Counted from the first letter of the stretch, positions 1 to 9,335 are shown. The stretch: 63,662 nucleotides of DNA from JAGXLC01 sp964585385 (GCA_964585385.1 CAZPDP010000018.1:1-63662), one strand, 5' to 3'. The notes: a model not told the origin generated them from the letters alone. Program-made: numbers and translations.

Positions 1-31
1 CCCAAGGTACTATAATAGTATCTTTTTCCAT
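1..31 (-). CDS. N-terminal end of a gene leaving the window
   Basis: An ATG at 31-29 on the minus strand opens a frame (MEKDTIIVPW) that runs off the window edge without a stop. Only ten codons are visible, so no product can be named. The following 390 bases contain no other plausible gene, which fits a divergent start here facing the polyprenyl synthase gene. It could also be chance. Confidence 0.35.
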   Translation of the reverse strand, partial: MEKDTIIVPW

Positions 32-187
32 AATTTACCCAATATTTTATTTTAAGCGAAATTTAAGTAATTATTTGATGATTTGCAAAAAATATTACAA
101 AATGCAGAAGGCTATTTTTTTTATTCGCTATTGGGAATCCACATTCTAAGGTGATTTTGGGAATTTTAATTTTGGTTTGTACCCTTT

Positions 188-225
188 TGAAATTCAGCAT
201 CTATGCTTCAATGCCCTGAATTTCA
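188..225. other. Stem-loop with perfect 10-bp arms in the first intergenic region
   Basis: TGAAATTCAG at 188-197 is perfectly inverted as CTGAATTTCA at 216-225, with an 18-nt loop. No T-run follows on either strand, so it is not an obvious terminator. It lies between the leftmost gene start and the polyprenyl synthase and could be an operator or an RNA structure. The rest of 32-424 is AT-rich and shows nothing else I can name. Confidence 0.4.
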
Positions 226-424
226 GCAAATCCTTCATCAGATTGAAATACTGTAACATTCGTATGTTATTCATTTAAAAACAATTAACGTTCAAACATT
301 AAAACCCTTTGCTTGTTTGAGTTCTCTTTATCCAGGCAGTGAAATTCTTTGAAGGATTAAGTTTACACCTTTTGTATTAAGGGGTATTTATACTAATTTT
401 AACAATTAGAAATTGGCTTGCTTT

Positions 425-1396
425 ATGTATACATTTAACGAAATTCAAGAATTAATTAGCGACAGGCTGGGAAATATCGATTTTATTAAAGAACCGAAAA
501 ACTTATACCTTCCTGTTCAGTACACTGTTGAAAGCGGTGGGAAGCGTATCAGACCATCAATGGTTTTAATGAGTTATAATCTTTTTAAAGAGTCTGTTGA
601 AGAAGCAATAATGCCTGCCCTGGCTATTGAGATATTCCATAACTTTACCCTTCTGCATGATGATATTATGGACAATTCCGGGCTAAGAAGAGGTAAGCCT
701 ACAGTCCATAAAAAGTGGGATACCAATATAGCTATCCTTTCAGGAGACGCCATGTCCATTAAAGCTTATGAATTTCTATCCCGTTACACAGGAAAAAATT
801 TTCATGAGATGTTTGGCTTATTTAACGAGACTGCTCTCCAAATATGTGAAGGACAGCAGTTTGATATGGATTTTGAAGAAAGAGAGATTGTATCTGAGAA
901 GGAATATATTCAGATGATTACCCACAAAACAGCAGTTTTACTGGCAGCAAGCCTAAAGATGGGTGCCCTTGCAGCAGAGGCAAATCCAGGTGATTCTGAG
1001 AAACTTTACGAATTTGGCAAATATCTGGGTTTATCCTTTCAGTTGCAGGACGATTATTTGGACTTATTCGGCGATCCGGAAGTCTTTGGTAAATATATTG
1101 GCGGAGATATTGTTGCCGGTAAAAAAACCTATCTTTTGATTAAAGCTTATGAACTGGCCTCAGAAAAAGATAAGAGGAAAATTTTGGAATTACTGCATAA
1201 TGAGGCAAGTCGTGAAGCAAAAGTAATGCAGGCAAAGGAGTTGTTTGAAAAATATCAGATATCTCAGCTTACATCGGATAAAATACAGGATTATTTCCAT
1301 AAAGCCAAAGAGTCTTTTCATAAGGTTCAGATCGATGAAAAAAGGAAGCAGCCCCTGTTTGAGTTAGCAGAGATGCTTATGAACAGGAACAAATGA
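425..1396 (+). CDS. Short-chain polyprenyl diphosphate synthase (FPP/GGPP synthase type)
   Basis: Trans-prenyltransferase that condenses isopentenyl diphosphate with allylic diphosphates in the cytoplasm to give precursors of quinones, carotenoids or lipid carriers. The first Asp-rich motif is HDDIMD and the second is LQDDYLD, followed by the usual GKKTY segment. The first motif is the plain DDxxD form, and a Phe lies five residues before it. In this family an aromatic residue there restricts product length, pointing to C15-C20 rather than C40 chains. The frame is open from a TTG at 413, but ATG 425 gives the family-like N-terminus MYTFNEIQEL and 323 residues, the usual length. Chain length is inferred, not shown. 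Confidence 0.9.
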   Translation: MYTFNEIQELISDRLGNIDFIKEPKNLYLPVQYTVESGGKRIRPSMVLMSYNLFKESVEEAIMPALAIEIFHNFTLLHDDIMDNSGLRRGKPTVHKKWDTNIAILSGDAMSIKAYEFLSRYTGKNFHEMFGLFNETALQICEGQQFDMDFEEREIVSEKEYIQMITHKTAVLLAASLKMGALAAEANPGDSEKLYEFGKYLGLSFQLQDDYLDLFGDPEVFGKYIGGDIVAGKKTYLLIKAYELASEKDKRKILELLHNEASREAKVMQAKELFEKYQISQLTSDKIQDYFHKAKESFHKVQIDEKRKQPLFELAEMLMNRNK

Positions 1397-1418
1397 TTTT
1401 ACTGAAATCTTTTTGTGA

Positions 1419-1844
1419 TTACAGGTAATATAACACACCCAGCTTAATGGAGGCCTCTGGTGAACTTTTGACTATATATTTCACTTCTCCGAATGCATCA
1501 AAAGTTTTATTCAGGTTGTACATAAACCCGGCACCTATATTGGCCCCTGCTTGCCTTCCATAATTCAGTCCGGCTAAACCATATCCATTCATCCCGAAAT
1601 TGTTCAGAAAGGAATAATGAAAATCCAGGTTTGCCTCCAGTTGGGGCAACAGCATAAAATCCACTGATGTGCCAAGGTTTTCATCAATTACATCAAGATT
1701 ATAAGTGGCTTTGATGAAAAAAGCAGCCGGTGGTTCGGTTCGAAGTTCCGCGCCTCCTCCAACTTTTATCACCTGAGCATTGGATGGACTTTCTATGCTT
1801 GTGAAAAGAACGGTGATTGCGAGTATAAAAAGTATCTTTTTCAT
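1419..1844 (-). CDS. Small exported beta-rich protein, possible outer-membrane type
   Basis: I do not recognise the family. The 141-residue product starts with a clear signal peptide (MKKILFILAITVLFTS) cleaved near SNAQ. The rest is rich in alternating hydrophobic and Gly/Asn/Tyr segments and ends in a hydrophobic residue pattern (KLGVLYYL), as in small beta-barrel or periplasmic beta-sheet proteins. It stands alone between a convergent polyprenyl synthase and the divergent atpD. Function unknown. Confidence 0.7.
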   Translation of the reverse strand: MKKILFILAITVLFTSIESPSNAQVIKVGGGAELRTEPPAAFFIKATYNLDVIDENLGTSVDFMLLPQLEANLDFHYSFLNNFGMNGYGLAGLNYGRQAGANIGAGFMYNLNKTFDAFGEVKYIVKSSPEASIKLGVLYYL

Positions 1845-1965
1845 AACTATCTATTTAGAACCGATAAAATTAACAAATATGTTAAAGAAAATATGAATCT
1901 TAAAGGGCATTTTGAAATGCTTTGAAATAGGTATACTATAAAAAATGCCAAACTGGTGAAACATA

Positions 1966-1999
1966 TTTGGACAATAATACGATAAAAATAATAAATTTG
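1966..1999 (+). promoter_or_regulatory. Candidate Bacteroidota promoter for atpDC
   Basis: TAAATTTG at 1992-1999 matches the -7 consensus TAnnTTTG, and TTTG at 1966-1969 lies 22 bp upstream, at the wide end of the usual -33/-7 spacing. The predicted start of transcription is about 25 nt before the atpD ATG. Confidence 0.6.
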
Positions 2000-2028
2000 T
2001 AAGGAACAATACTACAAAAATTATCTCC

Positions 2029-3543
2029 ATGGCAGAAAATACAGGCGAAATCGTCCAGATCATCGGCCCGGTTATTGATGTTAGTTTCGAAAATTCAGGC
2101 GGTGAAATTCCAAACATTTACGATGCATTAGAAATTGAAAGAGACAAAGGTGAAACACTTATCGTTGAGTGCCAGCAGCATATAGGTGAGCATACTGTAA
2201 GAGCTATTGCTCTTGATTCTACCGATGGATTGAGCCGAGGTATGAAAGTTAAAGCCACAGGTGCTTCCATAAGAATGCCTGTTGGGAAGCAACTCAGGGG
2301 CAGGTTGATAAACGTAATAGGAAACCCCATTGATGGACTGCAGGAACTTGATAAAGCAGAAGGGTACCAGATTCACAGAGAGGCACCCGAATATACCGAT
2401 CTGTCAACCCAAACAGAAATTTTGTTAACCGGCATAAAAGTCATTGACCTAATTGAACCTTATTCGAAGGGTGGGAAAATTGGCTTGTTTGGTGGTGCCG
2501 GCGTTGGAAAAACCGTGTTAATTATGGAAATGATTAACAATATAGCTAAGGCTTATTCGGGTCTTACGGTTTTCTCCGGTGTTGGAGAAAGAACCAGGGA
2601 AGGAAATGATTTGCTGCGGGAAATGATAGAATCCGGAGTTATTAAGTATGGGGAGGAATTCCAAAAGAGTATGAAGGAAGGAAGTTGGGACCTGAGCAAA
2701 GTGAACATGGATGAACTGAACAAATCCCAGGCAACTTTAGTGTTCGGCCAGATGAATGAACCACCGGGAGCCAGGGCTACAGTAGCCCTTTCGGGATTAA
2801 CAGTTGCAGAAAGTTTCCGTGATGAAGGACTGAGAGAAGGTGGTGAAGGAAGAGACATTCTCTTCTTTGTGGACAATGTTTTCCGTTTTACCCAGGCAGG
2901 TTCAGAAGTTTCTGCTTTGCTTGGAAGGATGCCTTCTGCTGTTGGATATCAACCCACGCTTGCAACTGAAATGGGAGAAATGCAGGAGCGTATTACTTCT
3001 ACAAAACATGGTTCCATTACTTCAGTTCAGGCAGTGTATGTGCCAGCCGATGACCTGACAGACCCTGCACCGGCAACAACTTTCACCCACCTGGATGCTA
3101 CTACCGTCTTGAGTCGAAGAATTGCCGAGCTGGGTATTTATCCGGCCGTGGATCCCCTGGATTCAACCTCCAGAATTCTCTCTCCTGAAATTGTGGGAGA
3201 GGAACATTACCAGGTGGCTCAACAGGTAAAAGAAATTTTGCAAAGAAACAGAGAGTTGCAGGATATTATTGCCATCCTGGGAATGGACGAGCTTTCTGAA
3301 GAAGATAAAACAACGGTCCACAGGGCCAGAAGAGTTCAGCGTTTCCTTTCTCAGCCATTTCATGTGGCTGAACAGTTTACCGGGTTGAAAGGTGCTTTTG
3401 TCGATATTAAAGATACCATTAAAGGGTTCAAAATGATCCTGAACGGCGAGGTCGACAAATATCCTGAATCGGCGTTCAACCTTGTAGGAACGATTGATGA
3501 TGCCATAGAAAAAGGAGAAAAATTACTTTCTGAATCCAGTTAA
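2029..3543 (+). CDS. atpD: F-type ATP synthase subunit beta
   Basis: Catalytic subunit of F1: it binds and interconverts ADP+Pi and ATP as the central stalk turns. The Walker A loop GGAGVGKT is at residues 155-162. The VGERTREGNDL segment, the SALLGRMPSAVGYQP stretch and the MDELSEED switch are all present. At 504 residues it is longer than the E. coli subunit, mainly because of an insertion around residues 215-240 (KEGSWDLSKVNMDELNKSQ) before the FGQMNEPPGAR motif. I know this insertion from other Bacteroidota. It is followed 12 nt later by atpC and is unlinked from atpBEFHAG, 13 kb downstream, a split that is normal in this phylum. Confidence 0.99.
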   Translation: MAENTGEIVQIIGPVIDVSFENSGGEIPNIYDALEIERDKGETLIVECQQHIGEHTVRAIALDSTDGLSRGMKVKATGASIRMPVGKQLRGRLINVIGNPIDGLQELDKAEGYQIHREAPEYTDLSTQTEILLTGIKVIDLIEPYSKGGKIGLFGGAGVGKTVLIMEMINNIAKAYSGLTVFSGVGERTREGNDLLREMIESGVIKYGEEFQKSMKEGSWDLSKVNMDELNKSQATLVFGQMNEPPGARATVALSGLTVAESFRDEGLREGGEGRDILFFVDNVFRFTQAGSEVSALLGRMPSAVGYQPTLATEMGEMQERITSTKHGSITSVQAVYVPADDLTDPAPATTFTHLDATTVLSRRIAELGIYPAVDPLDSTSRILSPEIVGEEHYQVAQQVKEILQRNRELQDIIAILGMDELSEEDKTTVHRARRVQRFLSQPFHVAEQFTGLKGAFVDIKDTIKGFKMILNGEVDKYPESAFNLVGTIDDAIEKGEKLLSESS

Positions 3544-3555
3544 TATTTAAAATCC

Positions 3556-3798
3556 ATGCATCTTGAAATAATCACCCCGGATGAGAAAATTTTTGACGGA
3601 ACCGTCAGTTTAATCCAGGTTCCCGGCACTCAGGGAAGGTTTACGATTTTACAGTATCACGCACCCATTATCTCAACACTGGAGAAAGGCAAAATTAGAA
3701 TTGAAGAAAGTCCGGGAAGTTCCCAATTTATCGAAATTGACAGTGGGGTTATAGAGGTCCGGAGGAATGAAGCCATTATTCTTGCTGAGATTGCCTAA
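3556..3798 (+). CDS. atpC: F-type ATP synthase subunit epsilon, short form
   Basis: Central-stalk subunit linking gamma to the c-ring. The product has only 80 residues and comprises the N-terminal beta-sandwich domain (MHLEIITPDEKIFDG, then TRGRF-like and HAPIISTLEKG motifs). The C-terminal two-helix domain, which in E. coli and Bacillus gives ATP-hydrolysis inhibition, is absent. The short form is common in Bacteroidota, so this is not a truncation. It is co-transcribed with atpD. Confidence 0.97.
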   Translation: MHLEIITPDEKIFDGTVSLIQVPGTQGRFTILQYHAPIISTLEKGKIRIEESPGSSQFIEIDSGVIEVRRNEAIILAEIA

Positions 3799-3805
3799 GT
3801 ATAAC

Positions 3806-3833
3806 AGATGTCGCTCAGAGACGCATCTTTTTT
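3806..3833 (+). terminator. Probable terminator after atpDC
   Basis: AGATG at 3806-3810 can pair with CATCT at 3824-3828 around an imperfect inner stem, and a run of six T follows. It lies just after atpC and before the GT9 gene. The inner stem is weak, so this is moderate support. Confidence 0.5.
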
Positions 3834-3862
3834 CATCCTAAGTCCAATCATTTGAATATTCT

Positions 3863-4852
3863 ATGCAGCCTGTACGTTTTTTAATTTTGAGATTTAGTTC
3901 AATCGGGGATATTGTATTGACTACCCCTGTTGTGAGGGCACTGAAAGAGCAAGTTGAAAACGCAGAGATTCATTATTTTACAAAACCGGAATATGAGGAG
4001 ATGTTAAAGGCAAATCCTTATATTGATAAGATATATACCCTTCAGAACAATTTACCTCTTCAATTGAAAGAGATAAAGGCTCAAAATATTGATTATATTA
4101 TCGACCTGCATCATAACATAAGAACTTCCAGAATTAAGTCGAGTCTCAGAAATGTTGCCTTCTCTTTTGAAAAGCTCAATTTAAAAAAATGGCTGCTGGT
4201 GAATTTTAAAATTAATAAACTGCCCGACAAACATATTGTCGACAGGTATTTCGAAACTGTGGACGTTTTTGGTGTAGAAAAAGATGGGCGGGGGCTGGAT
4301 TATTTTATTCCTGAAGAGGATGAAATACATCGGGATGAATTGCCTGCTGCCTTCCAAAATGGCTATATCGGGTTTGTTATTGGAGCAAAACACAATACGA
4401 AGAAACTAACAGATGAGAAGATTCAGAACATCAGCACGAAAATTGATTATCCGCAGGTTCTGATGGGAGGCCCTGATGAAAAGAGTTTTGCAGAATCAAT
4501 CGCCCGGAAAAACCCTGGTAAAATCTATAATGCTTGTGGTAAATATTCTATCAATCAGTCGGCCTCACTCATCAGGCAGGCTGATGTAATACTCTCTCAT
4601 GACACTGGTTTAATGCATATTGCTGCTGCTTTTAAGAAAAAAATTGTTTCTGTATGGGGTAATACAGTTCCTGAATTTGGGATGGCCCCTTATATGCCCC
4701 ATCCTGACTCTGTAATTTTTGAAAACAAAGGCCTGTATTGCCGTCCATGCTCCAAAATTGGCTATAAGAAATGCCCTAAGAAGCATTTCCGCTGCATCAA
4801 TGAACTGGAAGATGAGAAAATAGCCGAGGCAGCAATGAATTTGCTGGATTAG
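3863..4852 (+). CDS. Glycosyltransferase family 9 (heptosyltransferase-like)
   Basis: ADP-heptose:LPS heptosyltransferase-type enzyme, expected to add a core sugar to lipopolysaccharide on the cytoplasmic face of the inner membrane. The N-terminus has the GT9 signature ILRFSSIGDIVLTTPVVRAL. The C-terminal donor site shows LSHDTGLMHIAAAFKKK and SVWGNTVPEFGM. Near the C-terminus lies a Cys-rich segment (CRPCSKIGYKKCPKKHFRC), seen in a subset of GT9 proteins. At 329 residues it has family length. It is convergent with the GT117 gene, ten bases apart, and follows atpDC without obvious linkage. The exact acceptor sugar is not predictable. Confidence 0.9.
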   Translation: MQPVRFLILRFSSIGDIVLTTPVVRALKEQVENAEIHYFTKPEYEEMLKANPYIDKIYTLQNNLPLQLKEIKAQNIDYIIDLHHNIRTSRIKSSLRNVAFSFEKLNLKKWLLVNFKINKLPDKHIVDRYFETVDVFGVEKDGRGLDYFIPEEDEIHRDELPAAFQNGYIGFVIGAKHNTKKLTDEKIQNISTKIDYPQVLMGGPDEKSFAESIARKNPGKIYNACGKYSINQSASLIRQADVILSHDTGLMHIAAAFKKKIVSVWGNTVPEFGMAPYMPHPDSVIFENKGLYCRPCSKIGYKKCPKKHFRCINELEDEKIAEAAMNLLD

Positions 4853-4862
4853 ATTCATTGGA

Positions 4863-7800
4863 TTATTGAAAATCTGTTCCTCTCATTTTTGTAATAGTGT
4901 TATTGAGAAAGTCCTGGTATTCCTTACTCAACTCCTTCTGACCATAATTGTTGGTAATTTGTGACAATCTGTGGAGTACATGAAGGGCCAGTCTTTTATC
5001 CTGTGAAACAGAGTTTGCATACGGCTCTTCCAGTGAAAAATAGTAGTTGAGTTCTTCTTTCATATAGTTGCCCAGTTCTTCAGCATAGAGATTGCCTTTG
5101 TCGACAGCCCCGGCCTTGTAATATTCTTCAACAATCTCCAGAACCCAAACATTATAAGGGATTTGTGAATGAGGGGTGAGCTCCATAGCCCTGTCCAGCA
5201 CTTCAACAGCCTTATTGTTTTCACCCTTTTTATTAAGTGCTTCAGCCAGGCGGGCGAATTTGTTTCGAATTCTGATTACCTGCGAGGTTCTTCTGGTGGT
5301 ATAATCTACATATACATCCGGATCATTGATATTGCCCCATTTGAATTCATTCATCAGATTTTCATACATAACTTCTGTATCAATTCTTCCGGCATTAATG
5401 TTGTCGGTAGACTCCGTTTTAATAGGTACCAGTCTGTAAGCAAATCCTTCCAGCTGGAGGTAATTTTCGAGTCCAAGATTCGCATCTGAGCTGGGTGAGA
5501 CAAAATAAACCGGACGTTCCCAATTGTTATGGGCAAGCAGGTCAAGGATCATCATTTCACTCTTCATTACTCTGCTCTTATTTATCTTCCAGCGTATATT
5601 ATCAACTATTTTATCAGCATTTTCAGGTTTTACGGTTCCATTATCAACTACCCTGGCAGAATCTACAGGCAGGGAGAATTGTTTGGTTGGAATATAATTG
5701 ATTTTTTGATTGGCGTAAGTAGGTAGCTGAGTTTGTGGGTTATCACTCGCCACAAAATCAACGGCTTTCTTCACATCCACATAATTTTTGATTTTATTCA
5801 CCAGGGGCACATTGTCTCTTGTACCCTGCCTGTATTGTTCTTTTTCCATGCTGAATGGCACAGGTTCAGATTCATAGGCCTTTCGTTTCATTTGATCAAT
5901 ATACCAGTCGGTATTCAGAAGACTGAGGTTAACAACCCTCACATCGGTTCGAATACCTTCGACCTCCTGGGCATACCAGAGAGGAAATGTATCGTTATCA
6001 CCGTGGGTGAATAAAATGGCATTGGGTGCGCAGGAATTCAGGTAATTGTGTGCAAAATCTCTTGCTGCATAACGTTTAGACCTGTCATGATCATCCCGGT
6101 TTTCTTTGGCCATGATTCCCGGTACCAGAACCAGGGTTATCAGGGTGGCTGCTATCGCACTGACAGCTTTGGGTAGCCTGGTGTTAAAGAAATTGTATAT
6201 CGCCAGGACCCCCAACCCTATCCAGATAGAAAATGAGTAAAAAGAACCCGCATAAGCGTAATCCCTTTCCCTCGGCTGAAGTGGAGTTTGGTTGAGATAT
6301 ACCACTATTGCCAGACCCGTAAACAGGAAAAGTAAGAGTACGACCAAAAAGTCTTTGGAATTTTTTTTGTACTGAAACAGGAAACCGACAATACCCAGGA
6401 GCAATGGGAGCATGTAGTAAGTATTTCTTGCAGGATTATTTTTAAATTTGGAAGGTAATCCGTCTTGTGTTCCCAGTCGCATTTCATCCAAAAATTTAAT
6501 GCCTGAAAGCCAGTTTCCGTGTAATACCTCGCCGTGTCCCTGAATGTCGTTCTGCCGTCCGGCAAAGTTCCACATAAAATACCTTAAGTACATGTGACCC
6601 ACCTGGTATTTAAAGAAAAACTTCAGGTTTTCCCCGAAGGTAGGAACCCGTTTAACGGTTTGTTCTCCCTGGTTGTTTTGAACAGACACTTTTCGGCCTT
6701 CTATATCGGCCCATTTTTTATATTGTCTTATGTGCTTGGATTGTCGGCTGTACATTCTTGGGAAGAAAGTAGTAAACCGCGGGTCAAATTCATAACGCGG
6801 ATTCAGTGAATAGGATTTAACATATTTGCCATCTTTCTGAATGTATGTATAGGGTTCTTTGCTGTCCACAACCGGTGCATTATAATACTGACCATGAATC
6901 AGAGGATTTTGCCCGTACTGCTCCCTTTTAAGATAATGATAAAGCGCAAAAACTGTCTCCGGATTGTTTTCATCCATAGTCGGATTAGCAGATGATCGGA
7001 TGATGATCATGGCATACGAGGAGTAACCGACAATGACAACTGTTACCGCCAGTAAAATCGTATTGATGATAACTTTTTTGTGCTTCTGAGTATAATACAA
7101 GCCCCATGCAAGTAGGCCGGCAACAAGCAATATGTATAAGATGTTTCCTGTATTATAAGGGAGTCCGAATCCATTCACAAAGAGAAGTTCAAAACCGGAT
7201 GCAAGTCTTATAATTCCCGGAATAATAATGTACATAAAAGCTCCCAGCAGTAAAATGGAGATAAGAACAGCGCCAAGGATTCCACGACGGGATATCTTGT
7301 ATTTTTTGAAATAATAGACAAAAACAATAGCCGGTATCGCAAGAAGATTAAGCAAGTGAACCCCAATGGAAACCCCCATTAAAAAAGCAATAAGAATGAT
7401 CCACCTGTTGCTGTATTTTTGATCTGCCACATTTTCCCATTTCAGGATGGCATAGAAAACAAAAGCTGTGAATAAGGATGAAAGCGCATAAACTTCTCCT
7501 TCTTCTGCAGAAAACCAGAACGTATCGGAAAAAGTAAAAGCCAGGGCGCCTACAATCCCGCTACCAATAATTCCCCATATATGCTTTTCATCTTTTTCAA
7601 TGTGATATATTTTTTTGGCCAGGTGGGTAATAGTCCAGTAGAGAAATAGAATAGTAAACGCACTTGAGAGAGCGGAAAGGCTGTTTATCATCAAGGCAAC
7701 GTTTTCTTCGTTTCCCGCAAAAAGAGAGAAAACTCTTCCCAGGATCATGAAAAAGGGAGCTCCCGGAGGGTGCCCTACCAATAATTTATATGCTGAGGCA

Positions 7801-7919
7801 ATGTATTCTCCGCAATCCCAAAAACTGACCGTCGGTTCAACTCCAAGCAAATAAACTGTAGCTGCTATAGCAAATATAATCCAACCTGTTATCCGGTTTA
7901 TAAATTTGAATCTTTCCAT
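4863..7919 (-). CDS. DUF2723/GT117 multi-pass membrane glycosyltransferase (TMEM260-like)
   Basis: Large membrane protein of 1018 residues that opens with the family's WDCGEYIAS and VGHPPGAPFF motifs inside an N-terminal block of about ten to twelve membrane segments. A soluble C-terminal half of roughly 400 residues follows, containing THGDNDTFPLWYAQEVEGIRTD and a TPR-like end (ALNKKGENNKAVEVLDRAMEL). The family is GT-C fold; its eukaryotic relative TMEM260 is an O-mannosyltransferase, and in Bacteroidota a role in glycosylating exported proteins or surface glycans is plausible. It is a single-gene unit. Substrate is unknown. Confidence 0.88.
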   Translation of the reverse strand: MERFKFINRITGWIIFAIAATVYLLGVEPTVSFWDCGEYIASAYKLLVGHPPGAPFFMILGRVFSLFAGNEENVALMINSLSALSSAFTILFLYWTITHLAKKIYHIEKDEKHIWGIIGSGIVGALAFTFSDTFWFSAEEGEVYALSSLFTAFVFYAILKWENVADQKYSNRWIILIAFLMGVSIGVHLLNLLAIPAIVFVYYFKKYKISRRGILGAVLISILLLGAFMYIIIPGIIRLASGFELLFVNGFGLPYNTGNILYILLVAGLLAWGLYYTQKHKKVIINTILLAVTVVIVGYSSYAMIIIRSSANPTMDENNPETVFALYHYLKREQYGQNPLIHGQYYNAPVVDSKEPYTYIQKDGKYVKSYSLNPRYEFDPRFTTFFPRMYSRQSKHIRQYKKWADIEGRKVSVQNNQGEQTVKRVPTFGENLKFFFKYQVGHMYLRYFMWNFAGRQNDIQGHGEVLHGNWLSGIKFLDEMRLGTQDGLPSKFKNNPARNTYYMLPLLLGIVGFLFQYKKNSKDFLVVLLLFLFTGLAIVVYLNQTPLQPRERDYAYAGSFYSFSIWIGLGVLAIYNFFNTRLPKAVSAIAATLITLVLVPGIMAKENRDDHDRSKRYAARDFAHNYLNSCAPNAILFTHGDNDTFPLWYAQEVEGIRTDVRVVNLSLLNTDWYIDQMKRKAYESEPVPFSMEKEQYRQGTRDNVPLVNKIKNYVDVKKAVDFVASDNPQTQLPTYANQKINYIPTKQFSLPVDSARVVDNGTVKPENADKIVDNIRWKINKSRVMKSEMMILDLLAHNNWERPVYFVSPSSDANLGLENYLQLEGFAYRLVPIKTESTDNINAGRIDTEVMYENLMNEFKWGNINDPDVYVDYTTRRTSQVIRIRNKFARLAEALNKKGENNKAVEVLDRAMELTPHSQIPYNVWVLEIVEEYYKAGAVDKGNLYAEELGNYMKEELNYYFSLEEPYANSVSQDKRLALHVLHRLSQITNNYGQKELSKEYQDFLNNTITKMRGTDFQ

Positions 7920-8064
7920 GGTTTGGGCTTTTAGCTTGTTTTACTTTTTTGAAAATGAAATAGCTAAATTAATTAAATTTGTGGTTTAAAAATCTTAAAA
8001 ATCTTTAAAATCTCAATTGATAAAATAAATTGTTGGTGAACAATTTTGAGTGATTTGAATTTTA

Positions 8065-8072
8065 TATATTTG
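8065..8072 (+). promoter_or_regulatory. Candidate -7 element for the bactofilin-atpZ-atpI unit
   Basis: TATATTTG matches TAnnTTTG 28 nt before the bactofilin ATG. A TTTG at 8045-8048 lies 16 bp upstream, slightly short for a -33 element. Confidence 0.55.
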
Positions 8073-8100
8073 TTGGCGTAAATATAAAGTAATTTTATCG

Positions 8101-8550
8101 ATGAATCCGTCAAACTCGTCAAAAAAAAGTAATATGGCTAAGAATAACAACATGGAAAACGACTCCAATGCGATTAACATAATAGGTGTTGGAACAGAGA
8201 TTACGGGAGACATTAATACAAACGGTGATATACGAATTGATGGCTTTCTGTCAGGAAACATAATTACCGAAGGTAAGCTTGTTGTTGGAGAAACAGGCAA
8301 AATCAAAGGTGAAGTGGATTGCAAGAACTCTGAAGTTCTGGGTATGATTGAAGGAAAGATTAAAGTTAAGGAATTGCTTACCTTAAAATCTTCTGCCCGG
8401 ATTTATGGCGACATAATCACTAAAAAGCTATCCATAGAACCTGGTTCTGTATTCACAGGTAACTGCAATATGAATGAAGATGCCTTAGATAATGTCAAGC
8501 CCAAAGAACAAAAATTCGGAGAAAAAGGAAAAGAACAGAAATCCGCTTAA
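8101..8550 (+). CDS. Bactofilin (polymer-forming cytoskeletal protein)
   Basis: Small self-polymerising scaffold protein of the inner-membrane cytoplasmic face. The bactofilin domain covers about residues 25-120 and shows the repeating beta-helix pattern: GVGTEITGDINTNGDIRIDG, then GKLVVGETGKIKGEVDCK and a SARIYGDI turn. The N- and C-terminal tails are polar and disordered-looking, as usual. The length of 149 residues is normal. Its last 59 nt overlap the start of atpZ in another frame, so the two are translationally linked. A bactofilin ahead of the F-ATPase leader genes recurs in Bacteroidota; whether it positions the ATPase is inference. Confidence 0.93.
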   Translation: MNPSNSSKKSNMAKNNNMENDSNAINIIGVGTEITGDINTNGDIRIDGFLSGNIITEGKLVVGETGKIKGEVDCKNSEVLGMIEGKIKVKELLTLKSSARIYGDIITKKLSIEPGSVFTGNCNMNEDALDNVKPKEQKFGEKGKEQKSA

Positions 8551-8737
8551 AGAATATGCAAAATACTCTTCAATAGGATTTCAAATGTTGGTTATTATCT
8601 TAATCGGGGTATTCGGAGGAATGAAGCTCGATGAGATAATTACCGGCATTGATTTTCCAATCTTTACCATTATTTTGTCTCTTATTGCCGTTGTGTTGAG
8701 TATTTATTATGCGGTGAAAGATTTTATAAAATTTTAA
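8492..8737 (+). CDS. atpZ: AtpZ/AtpI-family ATP synthase accessory protein
   Basis: An 81-residue protein with two membrane segments joined by a short loop. The first reads FQMLVIILIGVFGGMKLDEI and the second FTIILSLIAVVLSIYYAVKDF. This is the AtpZ pattern of the genes that precede atpB in many F-ATPase operons; related proteins help c-ring assembly or Mg2+/Ca2+ entry. The start codon is inside the bactofilin gene and the stop is 2 nt before the next ATG, so the three leader genes form one unit. In this window it is separated from atpB by the V-ATPase operon. Confidence 0.88.
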   Translation: MSSPKNKNSEKKEKNRNPLKEYAKYSSIGFQMLVIILIGVFGGMKLDEIITGIDFPIFTIILSLIAVVLSIYYAVKDFIKF

Positions 8738-8739
8738 TC

Positions 8740-9120
8740 ATGCGAATTACATTAGCGGGTTTTTTTCGTCAACAATTATTCCTTACCCTTGCTACCTATA
8801 TTGTCGGGTATTTCTTTTTTCAGTTTTTGTTTGAACCTTACTTTTTTCCTTTTTTACTTTTTTTGCCGGTTTTGTTTCTGGCCATTAATACAGGCTTTTA
8901 CTACACGATCATAAGACATTCAGATGCTCCGATCCGAAGTTTTACATCGCGGTTCATTATGTTTTTTGGAATAAAAATGATGGTTCTTCTCATCTTTATC
9001 TTGGTTTATGCGTTGTTTAATCCCCAGAATGCCGTTTCTTTTCTTATCACTTTTTTTGCTTTATACCTGATAAATACGGTGTTCGTTATCTTTAAGGTTG
9101 TAAAAGTCTTTAAAAAATAA
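8740..9120 (+). CDS. AtpI-like four-helix membrane protein
   Basis: A 126-residue, very hydrophobic protein with four predicted membrane segments (about residues 10-30, 36-54, 73-94, 99-122) and a basic C-terminus (KVVKVFKK). In sequence it is not a close AtpI, but its position directly after atpZ and its topology match the small protein usually found before atpB in Bacteroidota. An assembly role for the F0 sector is inferred from position only. A hairpin terminator follows about 50 nt downstream, so transcription probably ends before the V-ATPase genes. Confidence 0.75.
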   Translation: MRITLAGFFRQQLFLTLATYIVGYFFFQFLFEPYFFPFLLFLPVLFLAINTGFYYTIIRHSDAPIRSFTSRFIMFFGIKMMVLLIFILVYALFNPQNAVSFLITFFALYLINTVFVIFKVVKVFKK

Positions 9121-9171
9121 GATAAAGCATAAAGTGAGCGCCAAATTTTTGATTTTCTCTGTTAACCAGAT

Positions 9172-9200
9172 AACACTGTTAAAAAAATAACAGTTTTATT
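9172..9200 (+). terminator. Hairpin terminator between atpI-like gene and the V-ATPase operon
   Basis: ACTGTTA at 9175-9181 and TAACAGT at 9188-9194 form a perfect 7-bp stem around a six-A loop, followed by TTTATTTTG. Outer A-T pairs extend it. It separates the F-type leader from the V-type operon. Confidence 0.65.
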
Positions 9201-9327
9201 TTGTGGTTAAAAAAATTCCATATATTTTTGACCCGGTAATAAACAATAGCAGTTTCATTTTGTTAAAATCCATTTTAATAGAACATTAACAAAGCAGTTT
9301 TTACCATGAAATATAACAGTAAAATTA

Positions 9328-9335
9328 TACATTTG
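9328..9335 (+). promoter_or_regulatory. Candidate promoter of the V-ATPase operon
   Basis: TACATTTG matches TAnnTTTG 34 nt before the first V-ATPase ATG. No convincing -33 TTG lies at the right distance. The 249-nt gap 9121-9369 otherwise holds only the terminator and AT-rich sequence. Confidence 0.55.
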